Made by a program: the position numbers and the translations under genes
Shown here: in pieces, positions 52,404 to 61,985 of the stretch
How the letters are laid out: the number at the start of each line of letters is the position of its first letter
How positions within the stretch are numbered: position 1 is the first letter of the stretch
Notes under the pieces: model-generated
Databases searched by the model: none
What the model was told of the DNA's origin: nothing
The model's input: only the letters and a program-made list of their open reading frames with translations
Assembly (NCBI GenBank): GCA_964465355.1
Contig: CAYXJZ010000002.1
Span: 1 to 64,000, forward strand
Length of the DNA: 64,000 bases
Direction of reading: 5' to 3'
Source: JAABTL01 sp964465355
GTDB lineage: Bacteria > Deinococcota > Deinococci > Deinococcales > Trueperaceae

Positions 52404-53435
52404 TTAGGCGCGCTCGTCCCACCAGGCCAGCACCCGGGTGGCGAAGAAGGTCAGCCACTTCGACGACTCACCGGCGTCGACGTCGACCTCGAACCACACC
52501 CTGCCTGGATGGCGGCGCTCCTGCAGGTAGGTGCCGTCCGGGCGGCGGGCGGCGCGGATCAGTTCGATGGCCTCTGCCATGCGCTGGTCCGGGGCGGTGC
52601 CGTCGTGCAGGCAGGCATCACGGAAGTAGTCGGCCGCGTTCAACACGCTGTAGAACGCACGGAAGGGGTAGGCGAAGCGCAGCGCCCAAGGGCCGACCGG
52701 CTCGCCCGTCGACAGCCTGCGGTACAGGCCGCGCTGCAGCAAGTACCCCTCGCCGGCGCGGCGCGCCTCACGCACCCGCTGACGGTCACCGGTGGTGCGC
52801 TCGAAGTCGAGAAGTGCCCTCAACGCGTTCAGGGTGGAGTGGAACGACGACCTGGTCGACCCGTTCACCCACTCGCAGTTCCAGCCGCCGTCCGGCAGGC
52901 GGTGCTCAAGGAACCAATCCACCAGGCCGTCCACGTCGGCGCCGAGCCAGAGCCCGCTGGAGAGCGTGAAGGCGTTGATGCAGCAGTCGAGTTCGCCGCC
53001 CCAGTAGGACAAGCCGTCGTGCTCCCAGCGGCTTTGCACAACCAGTTTCTCCACGGCTGGCAGCCGTTCGTACTCCCAGTGGCTGTTCAAGGCAAGCTTC
53101 TCCGCCGTGCCGGCCAACGCAGCCGCGTCGAGGCCCCACTCCCTCAGAGACTTCAGCGACCAGGTGGTCGCCGTCCACGGTTGGCCTGCACCATCCTCTG
53201 CCTCCGGACCGTCCCAGTCGAAGTCACGTGGGAAGAAGGCCCCGCCAGCCCACTGCCCGTCCTCGTCCTGGTGGGCCAGCAGACGCGCGCCGAAGCCCTC
53301 GCGGCTGATCCGCGCGCGGGTGGCGGCCCAGGCGGCTTCGGGCAGATGCAGCAGGTCGCGCTCGACCTGCCAGCGCAGGGCGGGGTCCGAGTCCAGCAGC
53401 CAGGTGGTCAGTCCCTCGTCAGGCATATGGCTCAC
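52404..53435 (-). CDS. Squalene/terpene cyclase-like alpha-toroid protein
   Basis: The 343-residue protein folds by pattern as an alpha/alpha-toroid, with repeated GGW/GQW-like turns: HQDEDGQWAGGAFF, HRLPDGGWNCEWVNG and AARRPDGTYLQERRHPGR. It lacks a clear DxDD catalytic motif of true squalene-hopene cyclases and is half their length. Related proteins in other bacteria are annotated only as prenyltransferase/cyclase-like. The GTG start overlaps the methyltransferase stop (GTGA), and it ends a three-gene operon. The activity is unknown. Confidence 0.72.
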   Translation of the reverse strand: MSHMPDEGLTTWLLDSDPALRWQVERDLLHLPEAAWAATRARISREGFGARLLAHQDEDGQWAGGAFFPRDFDWDGPEAEDGAGQPWTATTWSLKSLREWGLDAAALAGTAEKLALNSHWEYERLPAVEKLVVQSRWEHDGLSYWGGELDCCINAFTLSSGLWLGADVDGLVDWFLEHRLPDGGWNCEWVNGSTRSSFHSTLNALRALLDFERTTGDRQRVREARRAGEGYLLQRGLYRRLSTGEPVGPWALRFAYPFRAFYSVLNAADYFRDACLHDGTAPDQRMAEAIELIRAARRPDGTYLQERRHPGRVWFEVDVDAGESSKWLTFFATRVLAWWDERA

Positions 53436-54253
53436 CGAGCCCGCTCGGCTCGCCAGAGGGTATGCCCGGCCAGCAGGTGCAGGTCGCGACGAAGGTCGAT
53501 CCCGTCGGGGTTCTCCGGATCGAGCAGCCAGCCCAGCGCCTCCGCGTCCGCGGAGTCCAGCAGATCCGCGAACTCGTCGCCCAAGTACCTCGCAAGCCGC
53601 CTTCGTGCCAGCACACGAACGTCCTCCGGGACAGGAGGCGCGTGCTCCTCGAGGAAGGTGCGTGCGCCGACCACCTGCAGCCCTGCCGCCTCCAGCGCCA
53701 GGCTCCAGCCACCGTGGAAGGGCCGCGAGCCTTCGATCTGCGACCGCATCCGGTCGAACCAGCGGTCGTTGACCACGCGCAGCCGGTTCTCCAGGCCCGG
53801 CACACCGTGGCCGATGTCGTAGGGCAGGAAGGTCATGCCGGGTCCACCTTCGCCGAGGATCAGGCTCCCGTCCCGCCCCAACCGCGCGGCCAGGGCCTGG
53901 AGGCCGGCCACTTGATCCGGAAGGTGGTGCACCATCGAGCGGGCCACCACCATGTCGAACGGACCAGGACTGACGCTGGGATCAAGGACATCGCCGTGGA
54001 CGATCTCGATACCCTCCGCCGCATCGCGCAGCACCGCCAGGGAAGCAGGATCCTCGTCCACTGCCGTGACGACCAGGTCCGGCCGCAAGCGCCTGAGTCG
54101 TAGGAGCAGGCCGCCCGTGCCGCATCCGGCATCGAGCAGGCGGGCGCCTGATGGAGGATCCATCCACGCCGACACCTCGTCGTAGAGGGACGATGCCAGG
54201 CGATTGCCGATCATCGAAAGGGCCAGCCAACTCAGGTCCTCTACGCTCGTCAT
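53432..54253 (-). CDS. Class I SAM-dependent methyltransferase with long C-terminal domain
   Basis: The 273-residue protein has motif I RLLDAGCGTGGLLLRL (about 37-50), VVTAVDEDPASLAVL, then IEIVHGDVLDP and FDMVVARSMVHHLPD. The last 110 residues (ALEAAGLQVVGARTFLEEHAPP, RRRLARYLGDEFADLL) are an extra helical region typical of small-molecule methyltransferases. TAGGTT lies 7 nt before ATG 54253, within the 25-bp gap after the lyase gene, suggesting its own leaderless promoter. The substrate is unknown. Confidence 0.82.
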   Translation of the reverse strand: MTSVEDLSWLALSMIGNRLASSLYDEVSAWMDPPSGARLLDAGCGTGGLLLRLRRLRPDLVVTAVDEDPASLAVLRDAAEGIEIVHGDVLDPSVSPGPFDMVVARSMVHHLPDQVAGLQALAARLGRDGSLILGEGGPGMTFLPYDIGHGVPGLENRLRVVNDRWFDRMRSQIEGSRPFHGGWSLALEAAGLQVVGARTFLEEHAPPVPEDVRVLARRRLARYLGDEFADLLDSADAEALGWLLDPENPDGIDLRRDLHLLAGHTLWRAERAR

Positions 54254-54260
54254 GCTCGGC

Positions 54261-54266
54261 AACCTA
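54261..54266 (-). promoter_or_regulatory. Possible internal leaderless -10 box
   Basis: TAGGTT on the minus strand is followed by 7 nt and ATG 54253. It would allow the methyltransferase and cyclase-like genes to be expressed apart from the lyase. Confidence 0.4.
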
Positions 54267-54278
54267 GCATATTGAGAC

Positions 54279-55403
54279 TCACTTATCATTTGAGGAAGCG
54301 ATCTCGGCGGCCCGCTCGAGCACTCGGTGCCCCACATCGACGATCTCGGCCGGCGTCCATGCCAGGGCCGCGTCGCCCACGGTCATCTCGCCGAGCGCCC
54401 CTCCCCCGTCGTCCCACCAGCCATGAAGGAAGCGCCGGCCCTCCGATTCGGTGATCTCGAGCACGGCCTGGTTCAGCGCCTTCGCCGGATGGGGCGCTCG
54501 AACACGGAACTGGCGGATGTGTGGGACGGTGGGGATCACTTGGGTGCCGGGCAGTTCGGTGAGCGCTCGCGCCACCAGGCCGGCATGCTCGGTCCAGACA
54601 GGGATGCGCTGCAGTCGGCTGCTCAAGCCATGCAGCGTGGAGACGATCGACGGCCACTGGGTGTGGGTCTTGCCACCGTAGCGGTGGCGCCAGGTGCGCG
54701 CAGCGGAGACCAACTCCTCTCCACCGGCCAGCGCCGCACCCGACAGCCCGCCGAGCGCCTTGTAGAACGACACGTAGACCGAGTCGGGGACCGCCGCGAT
54801 CTCCTCCAGAGACCGGCCGAACCAAGGCTGCGTCTCCCAGAGGCGGGCGCCGTCGACGTGGAGGGCAGCGCCTCGCGCACGGGTGGCAGCGGCAAGGTCC
54901 AAGTAGGCATCCCATGTCGGCAGTGGATAGCCCAGTTCCTGGAACGGCAGTTCCAGCACGACGGCGGCCACCTGGCCAGGCAGTCCGCTCACCTCGGCTG
55001 CGGTGGGATGTCTGCGCTCCTCGGTCGGGTACACGGCCGACAGCCCGGCCACCGCCTCGAAGGCCTTGCCCTCGTGCAGCAAGGTGTGGTGCAAGGGGTG
55101 CAGAGCCACGGTGCGCACGCCGGCCTTGTCCGCCCAGTGGCGCAAGGCGGCCTGCTGGGCCATGGTGCCGGTGGGGAACCACACGGCGTCTGTGAGGCCG
55201 AGCAGGCCAGCCACCTTCTGCTCCAGCTCTTCGACCAGGCCGTCCCCGTAGACGTCCGGGCGCCGGTCGAGGTCGACGCCGCTGGAGGCCAGCGTGGCGA
55301 GCTGCTCCGCCATGGAGAGGGGGCGCTCGCCTGAGAGCAGGCGGTGCGCGTGGCGGCTGGCGGTCCATAGCCGATCACGGTACTCGCTGGTGGAAAGTTC
55401 CAT
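54279..55403 (-). CDS. Threonine aldolase/beta-eliminating lyase family PLP enzyme
   Basis: The 374-residue fold-type I PLP enzyme has GLLGLTDAVWFPTGTMAQQAAL near the cofactor phosphate, an Asp for the pyridine N in ALHVDGARLWETQP, and the Schiff-base Lys in VYVSFYKALGGLSGAAL (about 219). This matches the low-specificity L-threonine aldolase family, which cleaves beta-hydroxy amino acids, although several members do other eliminations. A GGGAG ribosome site lies 7 nt upstream. It heads a minus-strand run with a methyltransferase and a cyclase-like protein. Confidence 0.85.
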   Translation of the reverse strand: MELSTSEYRDRLWTASRHAHRLLSGERPLSMAEQLATLASSGVDLDRRPDVYGDGLVEELEQKVAGLLGLTDAVWFPTGTMAQQAALRHWADKAGVRTVALHPLHHTLLHEGKAFEAVAGLSAVYPTEERRHPTAAEVSGLPGQVAAVVLELPFQELGYPLPTWDAYLDLAAATRARGAALHVDGARLWETQPWFGRSLEEIAAVPDSVYVSFYKALGGLSGAALAGGEELVSAARTWRHRYGGKTHTQWPSIVSTLHGLSSRLQRIPVWTEHAGLVARALTELPGTQVIPTVPHIRQFRVRAPHPAKALNQAVLEITESEGRRFLHGWWDDGGGALGEMTVGDAALAWTPAEIVDVGHRVLERAAEIASSNDK

Positions 55404-55552
55404 GATCTCCCTTGCTGCCGGAGGGAGGCCGCGGCGTGGCTTCCGGCCCCCGCGCTTCGAGCGGAAGGGTCTACGCTACCCAAGACAGAAGCAGCCCCGC
55501 TCACACGGGGCCGCTCCAGCATCGGAATCGCCGTTGGGGGCAGGAGAACGGT

Positions 55553-55629
55553 TGGTCGGGGTGGCCGGATTTGAACCGACGACCACTTGACCCCCAGTCA
55601 AGTGCGCTACCAGGCTGCGCTACACCCCG
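55553..55629 (-). tRNA. tRNA-Pro (anticodon GGG)
   Basis: A 77-nt cloverleaf on the minus strand including encoded CCA. Acceptor CGGGGTG/CACCCCG, anticodon stem ACTTGA/TCAAGT around loop CTGGGGG and T arm ending GTTCAAATCC are all standard. The anticodon GGG is at 55593-55595. Confidence 0.95.
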
Positions 55630-55718
55630 CCGGAGTCGCCTCCAAGGCGCAGACGAGGATACGTGGCGCGACAGGGGGGCGTCAACCTGCGTGTGACTGA
55701 CCCGCCGCCAGCACGGCC

Positions 55719-56690
55719 TCAGCCGCGCGCCACGATCAGGTAGACCAGGTACGCGAGGTAGGCCGTCACGAACAGCACCCCCTCCGTCCGCGAGATCCGG
55801 TGCCCCGTCAGGAACACCGGCACACAGGCCAGGGCGACGAGCGCCATCAGCGGCAGATCGAAGGCGACGAGTTCGGGCGTGACATCGAGACCCGCCGGCA
55901 CCACCACCATGGTGGCGCCGAGGATGAAGGTGATGTTGTAGACGCTGGAGCCGATGAGGTTGCCGACCGCGATGTCGCGCTGCCCACGGATGGTGGAGAC
56001 GATGGTGGTCACCAGTTCGGGGGCGGAGGTGCCGATGGCCACCACGGTCAGCCCGATGAGCGCGTCGGAGACGTCCAGCGCCCTTGCCGCCGCGACCGCG
56101 CCGTCCACCAGCCAGTCCGCGCCAAGGATGATGACGCCGATGCCGCCGAGCAGGGACGCCACATCGATCGCCACCGCCGCAGGCGAGCGCGCCAGGGTCT
56201 TGGTGGTGTACTCGCGGGCGTAGTCGGCGACCACTTGGGCACTCTGGCGCCGGCTCAGGTAGACGATGACCGCCGTGTAGGCCAGCGTGAGCAGCAGCAG
56301 GACCACACCCTCGGCACGCGAGAGCATGCCGTCGCGCGCCATCCACCACAGGATCACCGCTGCGGAGGCCATCATCGGCAGGTCGATGCGCAAGGTCTGC
56401 CTCTGCAGCAGCAGCGGCCGGATGGCCGCGCTCAACCCTAGGATCAGCAGCAGGTTCACGATGTTGGTGCCGGCGATGTTGCCCACCGCCAAGGGACCAG
56501 AGCCCTGCAGGCCGGCGTCGATGCCGACCGCCAGCTCCGGGATGCTGGTGCCGATGGAGATGACGGTCAAGCCCACCACGATGGGTGAGATGCCGAGCCG
56601 GGCGGCGATGCGGGTGCCGCCACGCACCATGAACTCGGCACCGATCACCAAGGTGACCAGACCCACCAGCACCAGGAGGAGTGGGCTCAC
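55719..56690 (-). CDS. Calcium/sodium antiporter (CaCA family, YrbG-like)
   Basis: The 323-residue membrane protein has about ten helices in two inverted halves. The alpha repeats that bind cations are visible: TSIPELAVGID with GNIAGTNIVNLLLILGL in the first half, and GTSAPELVTTIVSTIRG with GNLIGSSVYNITFILGAT in the second. It exchanges Ca2+ for Na+ or H+ across the inner membrane. The start is 24 bp from an assembly gap, so its promoter is not visible. Confidence 0.92.
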   Translation of the reverse strand: MSPLLLVLVGLVTLVIGAEFMVRGGTRIAARLGISPIVVGLTVISIGTSIPELAVGIDAGLQGSGPLAVGNIAGTNIVNLLLILGLSAAIRPLLLQRQTLRIDLPMMASAAVILWWMARDGMLSRAEGVVLLLLTLAYTAVIVYLSRRQSAQVVADYAREYTTKTLARSPAAVAIDVASLLGGIGVIILGADWLVDGAVAAARALDVSDALIGLTVVAIGTSAPELVTTIVSTIRGQRDIAVGNLIGSSVYNITFILGATMVVVPAGLDVTPELVAFDLPLMALVALACVPVFLTGHRISRTEGVLFVTAYLAYLVYLIVARG

Positions 56691-56713
56691 CCGGCGACTC
56701 TATCGCCCACGGT

Positions 56714-56813
56714 NNNNNNNNNNNNNNNNNNNNNNNNNNNNNNNNNNNNNNNNNNNNNNNNNNNNNNNNNNNNNNNNNNNNNNNNNNNNNNNNNNNNNNN
56801 NNNNNNNNNNNNN
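56714..56813. other. Assembly gap of 100 N
   Basis: Exactly 100 N, a scaffold join of unknown true size. It removes the 5' end of the binding-protein gene to its right. Confidence 0.98.
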
Positions 56814-57905
56814 GTGGTGGTCTCCTCCACCGGCGCCTTGGCCGACCAGGGCCGCCTGCAGGCCTTCGCTGCCGAACGCGTGGCCGCTGCCTGGCGGTCA
56901 GGCGGCGTCTTCGGCTTGCCATTCGAGGTGGAACTGCGCGACGACGCCAGCGACCCGGCACGGGCAGAGGCCCTGGCCATCCAACTGGCCGCCGATGGCG
57001 TGGCCGCCGTGGTGTGCTGCACCTCCGCGGCGGCGACCGAGCGGGTGTCGGCCGCCTTGGAGGCATTGGGCGTGCCCCTGATGGCCCTGACGGAGGCCGG
57101 CGGGGTGGCAGGCCGGTACTGGAGCTTCGCGCTGCTGCCCGACGAGCGCGCCAAGCTCACCGCCGTCGCGGTGGACGCAGCCGGGCAGTCCAAGGTCAGC
57201 CTTGCCCTCATGACCCTGAACACCGCCTACGGGCAGGGAGTTGTCACCGCCTTCGGGCAATCGCTGGCCGACACCAGCCTGCGATCTGCCGAGGTGGTGA
57301 CCTACCCGCCAGATGCCCAGGTGTTGACCCCCGAGGCGCTGTGGGTGGCGACCCGCCAGCCTGGCGGGGTGGTGGCTTGGGGTCTGCCCAACGACCTGCG
57401 CCTGGCGGTGGACGGCCTGCGCCGCCGTGGCTACACCGGCCTCCTCTACGCTCGCGCCGAGGCCATGCCGGAGGCCATCAGGCGACGCCTGCACCCCAGC
57501 CTCGACGGGGCGGTCGGCACGGTGCAGGACCCTTGGTTGGGGGTACGGGTAGCGGTGGCACCAGCCAGCCTGGCAGCGCGCCTGCCGCCTGAGCATCCGC
57601 ACGCCGCCGCCGTCACCGCCTTCCTCGGCCGGGTGGTGGCCGGCGACCCGCGGGCCCAGGCGCCGTCGGAGCTGGAGACCTTGGCGCGCATCGACGACGC
57701 CCTCGTGCTGCTGCACGCAGCCTTCGAGCAGGTGGCGGCCTGGGGCGTCGGTCAGGAACTGAGTTCGCTACGTCTGGCCACCCGCGACGCCTTGGTCGGT
57801 GCGCCGCCCATGGCCCTTGCCGCAGGTTCATACGACGCCCTGGAAGGCCAGGACCGGATGGTGCGTTGGCAGGGGCTTGTGGTGGCCGAGGTGGGTCACG
57901 ACTGA
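56814..57905 (+). CDS. ABC-type periplasmic ligand-binding protein (Peripla_BP_6), 5' end lost in gap
   Basis: At least 363 residues are readable. The fragment begins VVVSSTGALADQGRLQAFAAE, which is near the mature N-terminus of branched-chain amino acid-type binding proteins, so only the signal peptide and a few residues are missing. VVCCTSAAATERVSAALEALGVPLMAL and KVSLALMTLNTAYGQGVVTAFGQSLA are typical lobes. The normal partners (permease, ATPase) are not downstream. The ligand is unknown. The true start lies in the N run. Confidence 0.78.
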   Translation: MVVSSTGALADQGRLQAFAAERVAAAWRSGGVFGLPFEVELRDDASDPARAEALAIQLAADGVAAVVCCTSAAATERVSAALEALGVPLMALTEAGGVAGRYWSFALLPDERAKLTAVAVDAAGQSKVSLALMTLNTAYGQGVVTAFGQSLADTSLRSAEVVTYPPDAQVLTPEALWVATRQPGGVVAWGLPNDLRLAVDGLRRRGYTGLLYARAEAMPEAIRRRLHPSLDGAVGTVQDPWLGVRVAVAPASLAARLPPEHPHAAAVTAFLGRVVAGDPRAQAPSELETLARIDDALVLLHAAFEQVAAWGVGQELSSLRLATRDALVGAPPMALAAGSYDALEGQDRMVRWQGLVVAEVGHD

Positions 57906-58029
57906 AGATGGCTCAGGGTTGAAGGTGGCCGGCCTTCGTCACAGCAACCCTGAACGGGACCTGAGCCCGCTCCTGCACGCATCAGCACCCTGGGGTGCCC
58001 CTGCATCCGGGCAGGCAGGAAAGCCACGG

Positions 58030-58035
58030 TACACT
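58030..58035 (+). promoter_or_regulatory. Leaderless -10 box of prfA
   Basis: TACACT is followed by 6 nt and ATG 58042, with no Shine-Dalgarno. Confidence 0.55.
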
Positions 58036-58041
58036 GACCGG

Positions 58042-59166
58042 ATGATGCCCCCACTCAGGCCCCTCCTCGACGAGTTCGAGATGCTGGAACGGCAGCTCGC
58101 CGACCCGGAGGTGCTGGCCGACCCCGAGCGCGCAAGGGACAAGGGGCGGCGCTACGCCGAGCTGAGGCCGGCGGTGGCGCTGGCCAGGGCGGCCCTGCGT
58201 GCCACCGAGCGCGCCGAGCAGGCCAAGGGCCTGCTGAGCGACCCGGAGATGGCCGAGGTGGCGCGCGAGGAGCTGGACGAGGCCGAGGCCGAGCTGGAAC
58301 GGCTGGCACCGGAGCTGCGCCGCGCCCTGCTGCCTCGCGACCCGGATGACGACAAGGACGTGATCCTGGAGGTGCGTGCGGCGGCAGGCGGTGACGAGGC
58401 CTCGCTCTTCGCCGCCGAGCTGCTCTCCGCCTACTTGCGCTACGCCGCCGCGAACGGCCTCAAGACCGAGCTGCTCGACAGCCACCCCACCGAGGTCGGC
58501 GGCCTGTCGAAAGCGGCGATGGAGGTCAGGGGTCGCGGCGCATACGCCCTGCTCAAGTACGAGTCAGGCGTCCACCGGGTGCAGCGGGTGCCCACCACCG
58601 AGGCCCAAGGACGCATCCACACCAGCACCGTCACCGTGGCCGTGCTGCCGGAGGCCGAGGACCAGGAGCTGCACATCGACCCGGCCGACCTGCGCATCGA
58701 CGTCTACCGCTCCTCAGGGCCGGGTGGCCAGTCGGTCAACACCACCGACTCTGCGGTGCGGGTGACCTACCGTGCCGGCACGCCGGATGAGCTGGTGGTG
58801 ACCTGCCAGGACGGCAAGTCACAGATCAAGAACAAGGAGAAGGCGCTCACCGTCCTGCGTGCCCGCCTGCTCGAGCGCGAGAGGCTGCGGGCCCAGAGCG
58901 AGGCGAGGGAAGCGCGCTTGGTGCAGATCGGTGCGGGCGACCGCAGCGAGAAGATCCGTACCTACAACGTGCCCCAGTCGCGGGTGACCGACCACCGCAT
59001 CGGTTTCAGCACCCACGACCTCAGCGGCGTACTGGCCGGGGATCTCTCCGCCCTGCACGAGGCCTTGCGAGCAGAGGACGAGTCGAGACGCAGCAGCGAG
59101 GCTGCCCTGCAGGGCGCCTGGGCCTCCACTCAGCTCGAACGGGGGGAGCCCCGTGGCACGGCGTGA
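58042..59166 (+). CDS. prfA: Peptide chain release factor 1
   Basis: The 374-residue factor terminates translation at UAA and UAG. It has the PCRF domain (about 1-200) with HTSTVTVAVLPEAED following. The stop-codon selector lies in VPTTEAQGR. The catalytic loop is SSGPGGQSVNTTDSAVR (GGQ at about 236). The C-terminal helix has VPQSRVTDHRIGF. A second ATG follows the first directly. The gene overlaps a NUDIX gene by 14 nt. No prmC methylase gene follows. Confidence 0.96.
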   Translation: MMPPLRPLLDEFEMLERQLADPEVLADPERARDKGRRYAELRPAVALARAALRATERAEQAKGLLSDPEMAEVAREELDEAEAELERLAPELRRALLPRDPDDDKDVILEVRAAAGGDEASLFAAELLSAYLRYAAANGLKTELLDSHPTEVGGLSKAAMEVRGRGAYALLKYESGVHRVQRVPTTEAQGRIHTSTVTVAVLPEAEDQELHIDPADLRIDVYRSSGPGGQSVNTTDSAVRVTYRAGTPDELVVTCQDGKSQIKNKEKALTVLRARLLERERLRAQSEAREARLVQIGAGDRSEKIRTYNVPQSRVTDHRIGFSTHDLSGVLAGDLSALHEALRAEDESRRSSEAALQGAWASTQLERGEPRGTA

Positions 59167-59629
59167 GTTCGTGGTGGCCGCCGCCATCCTGCTCGACCCA
59201 CAGGACCGGGTGCTGCTGGTGGGCAACGACTGGCAGGGCATGGGCCAGGTGCGTTGGACGCTGCCAGGTGGCATGGTCGAGCGTGGCGAATCCACCCTCG
59301 ACGCGCTGAGCCGCGAGGTGCACGAGGAGACGGGCCTGTCCATCACCGAGGTGCATGAGCTGGCCTACGCCGTGCACGTCGAGGACCAACGGCGCAACGA
59401 CCGGGCTGTGAGCTTCGCCTTCCGCGCCAGCTACGACGGGCTGCTCAACCCGCGTGACCCAGACGGCTTCATCGTCGAGGCCCGCTTCGTGCCCGTGCAC
59501 GAGGTCTCCACCATCGTGCCCATGCCGCCGCTGCGCGATCCACTGGTCAACTTCCTGCGCGACCGCCGTGCCGGCCGCTTCTACAACTTCTCCGGCTGGG
59601 ACGGTCGGGGACCTAGGCGCGTCGGCTAG
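59153..59629 (+). CDS. NUDIX hydrolase, MutT-like
   Basis: The 158-residue protein starts at GTG within prfA. The NUDIX box is a good match: GGMVERGESTLDALSREVHEETGL. Flanking VVAAAILLDPQDRVLLVGND and VSFAFRASYDG fit small MutT/Nudt-type proteins, which remove damaged or excess nucleotides. The C-terminus ends in FYNFSGWDGRGPRRVG. Translation is coupled to prfA. The substrate is unknown. Confidence 0.86.
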   Translation: MARREFVVAAAILLDPQDRVLLVGNDWQGMGQVRWTLPGGMVERGESTLDALSREVHEETGLSITEVHELAYAVHVEDQRRNDRAVSFAFRASYDGLLNPRDPDGFIVEARFVPVHEVSTIVPMPPLRDPLVNFLRDRRAGRFYNFSGWDGRGPRRVG

Positions 59630-59677
59630 CGGCCGCCAAGGCCGCATCTCCGCTGGACTCAGACCGCCTCACAGAGA

Positions 59678-60538
59678 TCAGTCCGCGTCGAGATCGATGC
59701 TGTGGTGGTCGAGGTTGGCCAGACCGCGTTTCCAGTAGCCGTCCACGTCGACCCGCTCCTTGGGCAGGCCCAGCTCGCGGCGGAAGTAGTCGCGGATCGG
59801 CTTCATCGCCCCTGCCTCGCCGGCGGCGAAGACGAACCAGCCATCCCCTTCAGGCAGAGCCACGGCCCGGACGGCGCGCTCTAGGGCGCCGTCCGGCTCC
59901 GCGTCGCGGAACACCCAGGTCACGGTGATGCCGTCGCGCTCCTCCAGCCGCTGCTGCTCGGCGGCGTTCGCCACCTCGATGATCACCGTGGCGCCGGCAG
60001 TGGCGGGCAGTTCCTCGACGAAGCGGCTGAGCGCCGGCAGCGCCGCCTCGTCGCCAGCCAACAGGTACCAGGCGTAGTCCTCCGGGAAGACGATGTTGCC
60101 GCGCGGACCGAGGACGCCGAGCCGGTCGCCGACACTGGCCTTGCTCGCCCACTGCGAGCTGATGCCGTGCTCGTGCAGGACGAAGTCGATGACCAGCTCC
60201 CTGCTGTCGGGCAGCCAGCGCCGCACCGTGTAGTCGCGGAAGATCGGCTTGGGGCCGTGTTCCGGGGCCCGCAGTCCCTGCCCGGGCAGGGGCAGCACCA
60301 GCTCGCCGCTGTCCGGCTGCGGGAAGAACAGCTTGACGTGGTCGGTCGGGGCGAAGGGCACGTAGGGGAAACCGTCCGCCAGGTCGTCGCCGGAGAGGTA
60401 GACGCGCCTGTAGCGGGGGGTGATCTCTTCGGTCCGGCTGACCGAGAGGACGCGCCGGCCGATCTCTTCGAGGAAGTTGATCTGGGTCTGGCCGGTGCAG
60501 TTCGGGCCTGACCAGGTGGGCATCTTGCGATCACTCAT
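59678..60538 (-). CDS. Siderophore-interacting protein (ferric-siderophore reductase)
   Basis: The 286-residue protein has an N-terminal FAD-binding domain with RYRRVYLSGDDLADGFPYVPFAPTDHVKLFFP and the family signature IFRDYTVRRW (about 112). DFVLHEHGISSQWASKASVGDRLGVLGPRG and the SIP C-terminal NAD(P)-binding domain follow (YLLAGDEAALPALSRFVEELP and GWFVFAAGEAGAMKPIRDYFR). It releases iron from siderophores in the cytosol. Upstream lies a promoter between 12-bp inverted repeats. No siderophore transporter is adjacent. Confidence 0.92.
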   Translation of the reverse strand: MSDRKMPTWSGPNCTGQTQINFLEEIGRRVLSVSRTEEITPRYRRVYLSGDDLADGFPYVPFAPTDHVKLFFPQPDSGELVLPLPGQGLRAPEHGPKPIFRDYTVRRWLPDSRELVIDFVLHEHGISSQWASKASVGDRLGVLGPRGNIVFPEDYAWYLLAGDEAALPALSRFVEELPATAGATVIIEVANAAEQQRLEERDGITVTWVFRDAEPDGALERAVRAVALPEGDGWFVFAAGEAGAMKPIRDYFRRELGLPKERVDVDGYWKRGLANLDHHSIDLDAD

Positions 60539-60595
60539 GACGGGGTTCCCTTCGCGAGGGACGCGCGCCGGAAGGCGGCGCGACCCGGCGCCGGC

Positions 60596-60656
60596 TGCAT
60601 GACCGCAGCCTAATCCCGAGTGATCTTATCGTGATTCAGGCCTGTGCGGTCATGCA
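60596..60656. promoter_or_regulatory. 12-bp inverted repeats flanking the SIP promoter region
   Basis: TGCATGACCGCA (60596-60607) and its exact complement TGCGGTCATGCA (60645-60656) enclose 37 bp that are AT-rich for this genome. On the minus strand this segment contains TAAGAT and, overlapping the near arm, TAGGCT, both possible -10 boxes, plus a direct repeat ATCAC. An iron- or metal-responsive operator is a reasonable guess. Confidence 0.5.
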
Positions 60657-60672
60657 AACGAAGGGGGTCCGC

Positions 60673-61932
<1,260 letters not shown>

Positions 61933-61974
61933 GGATACGAACCTCCGTTGGGCGGAAGCCTACCACGCGCCTGG

Positions 61975-61980
61975 TAGCAT
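61975..61980 (+). promoter_or_regulatory. Leaderless -10 box of moeA
   Basis: TAGCAT is followed by 5 nt and ATG 61986, with no Shine-Dalgarno. Confidence 0.45.
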
Positions 61981-61985
61981 CCGGC

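Noticed and set aside
52404..53435. True squalene-hopene cyclase
   Set aside because: It is about half the normal length and lacks a DxDD motif.
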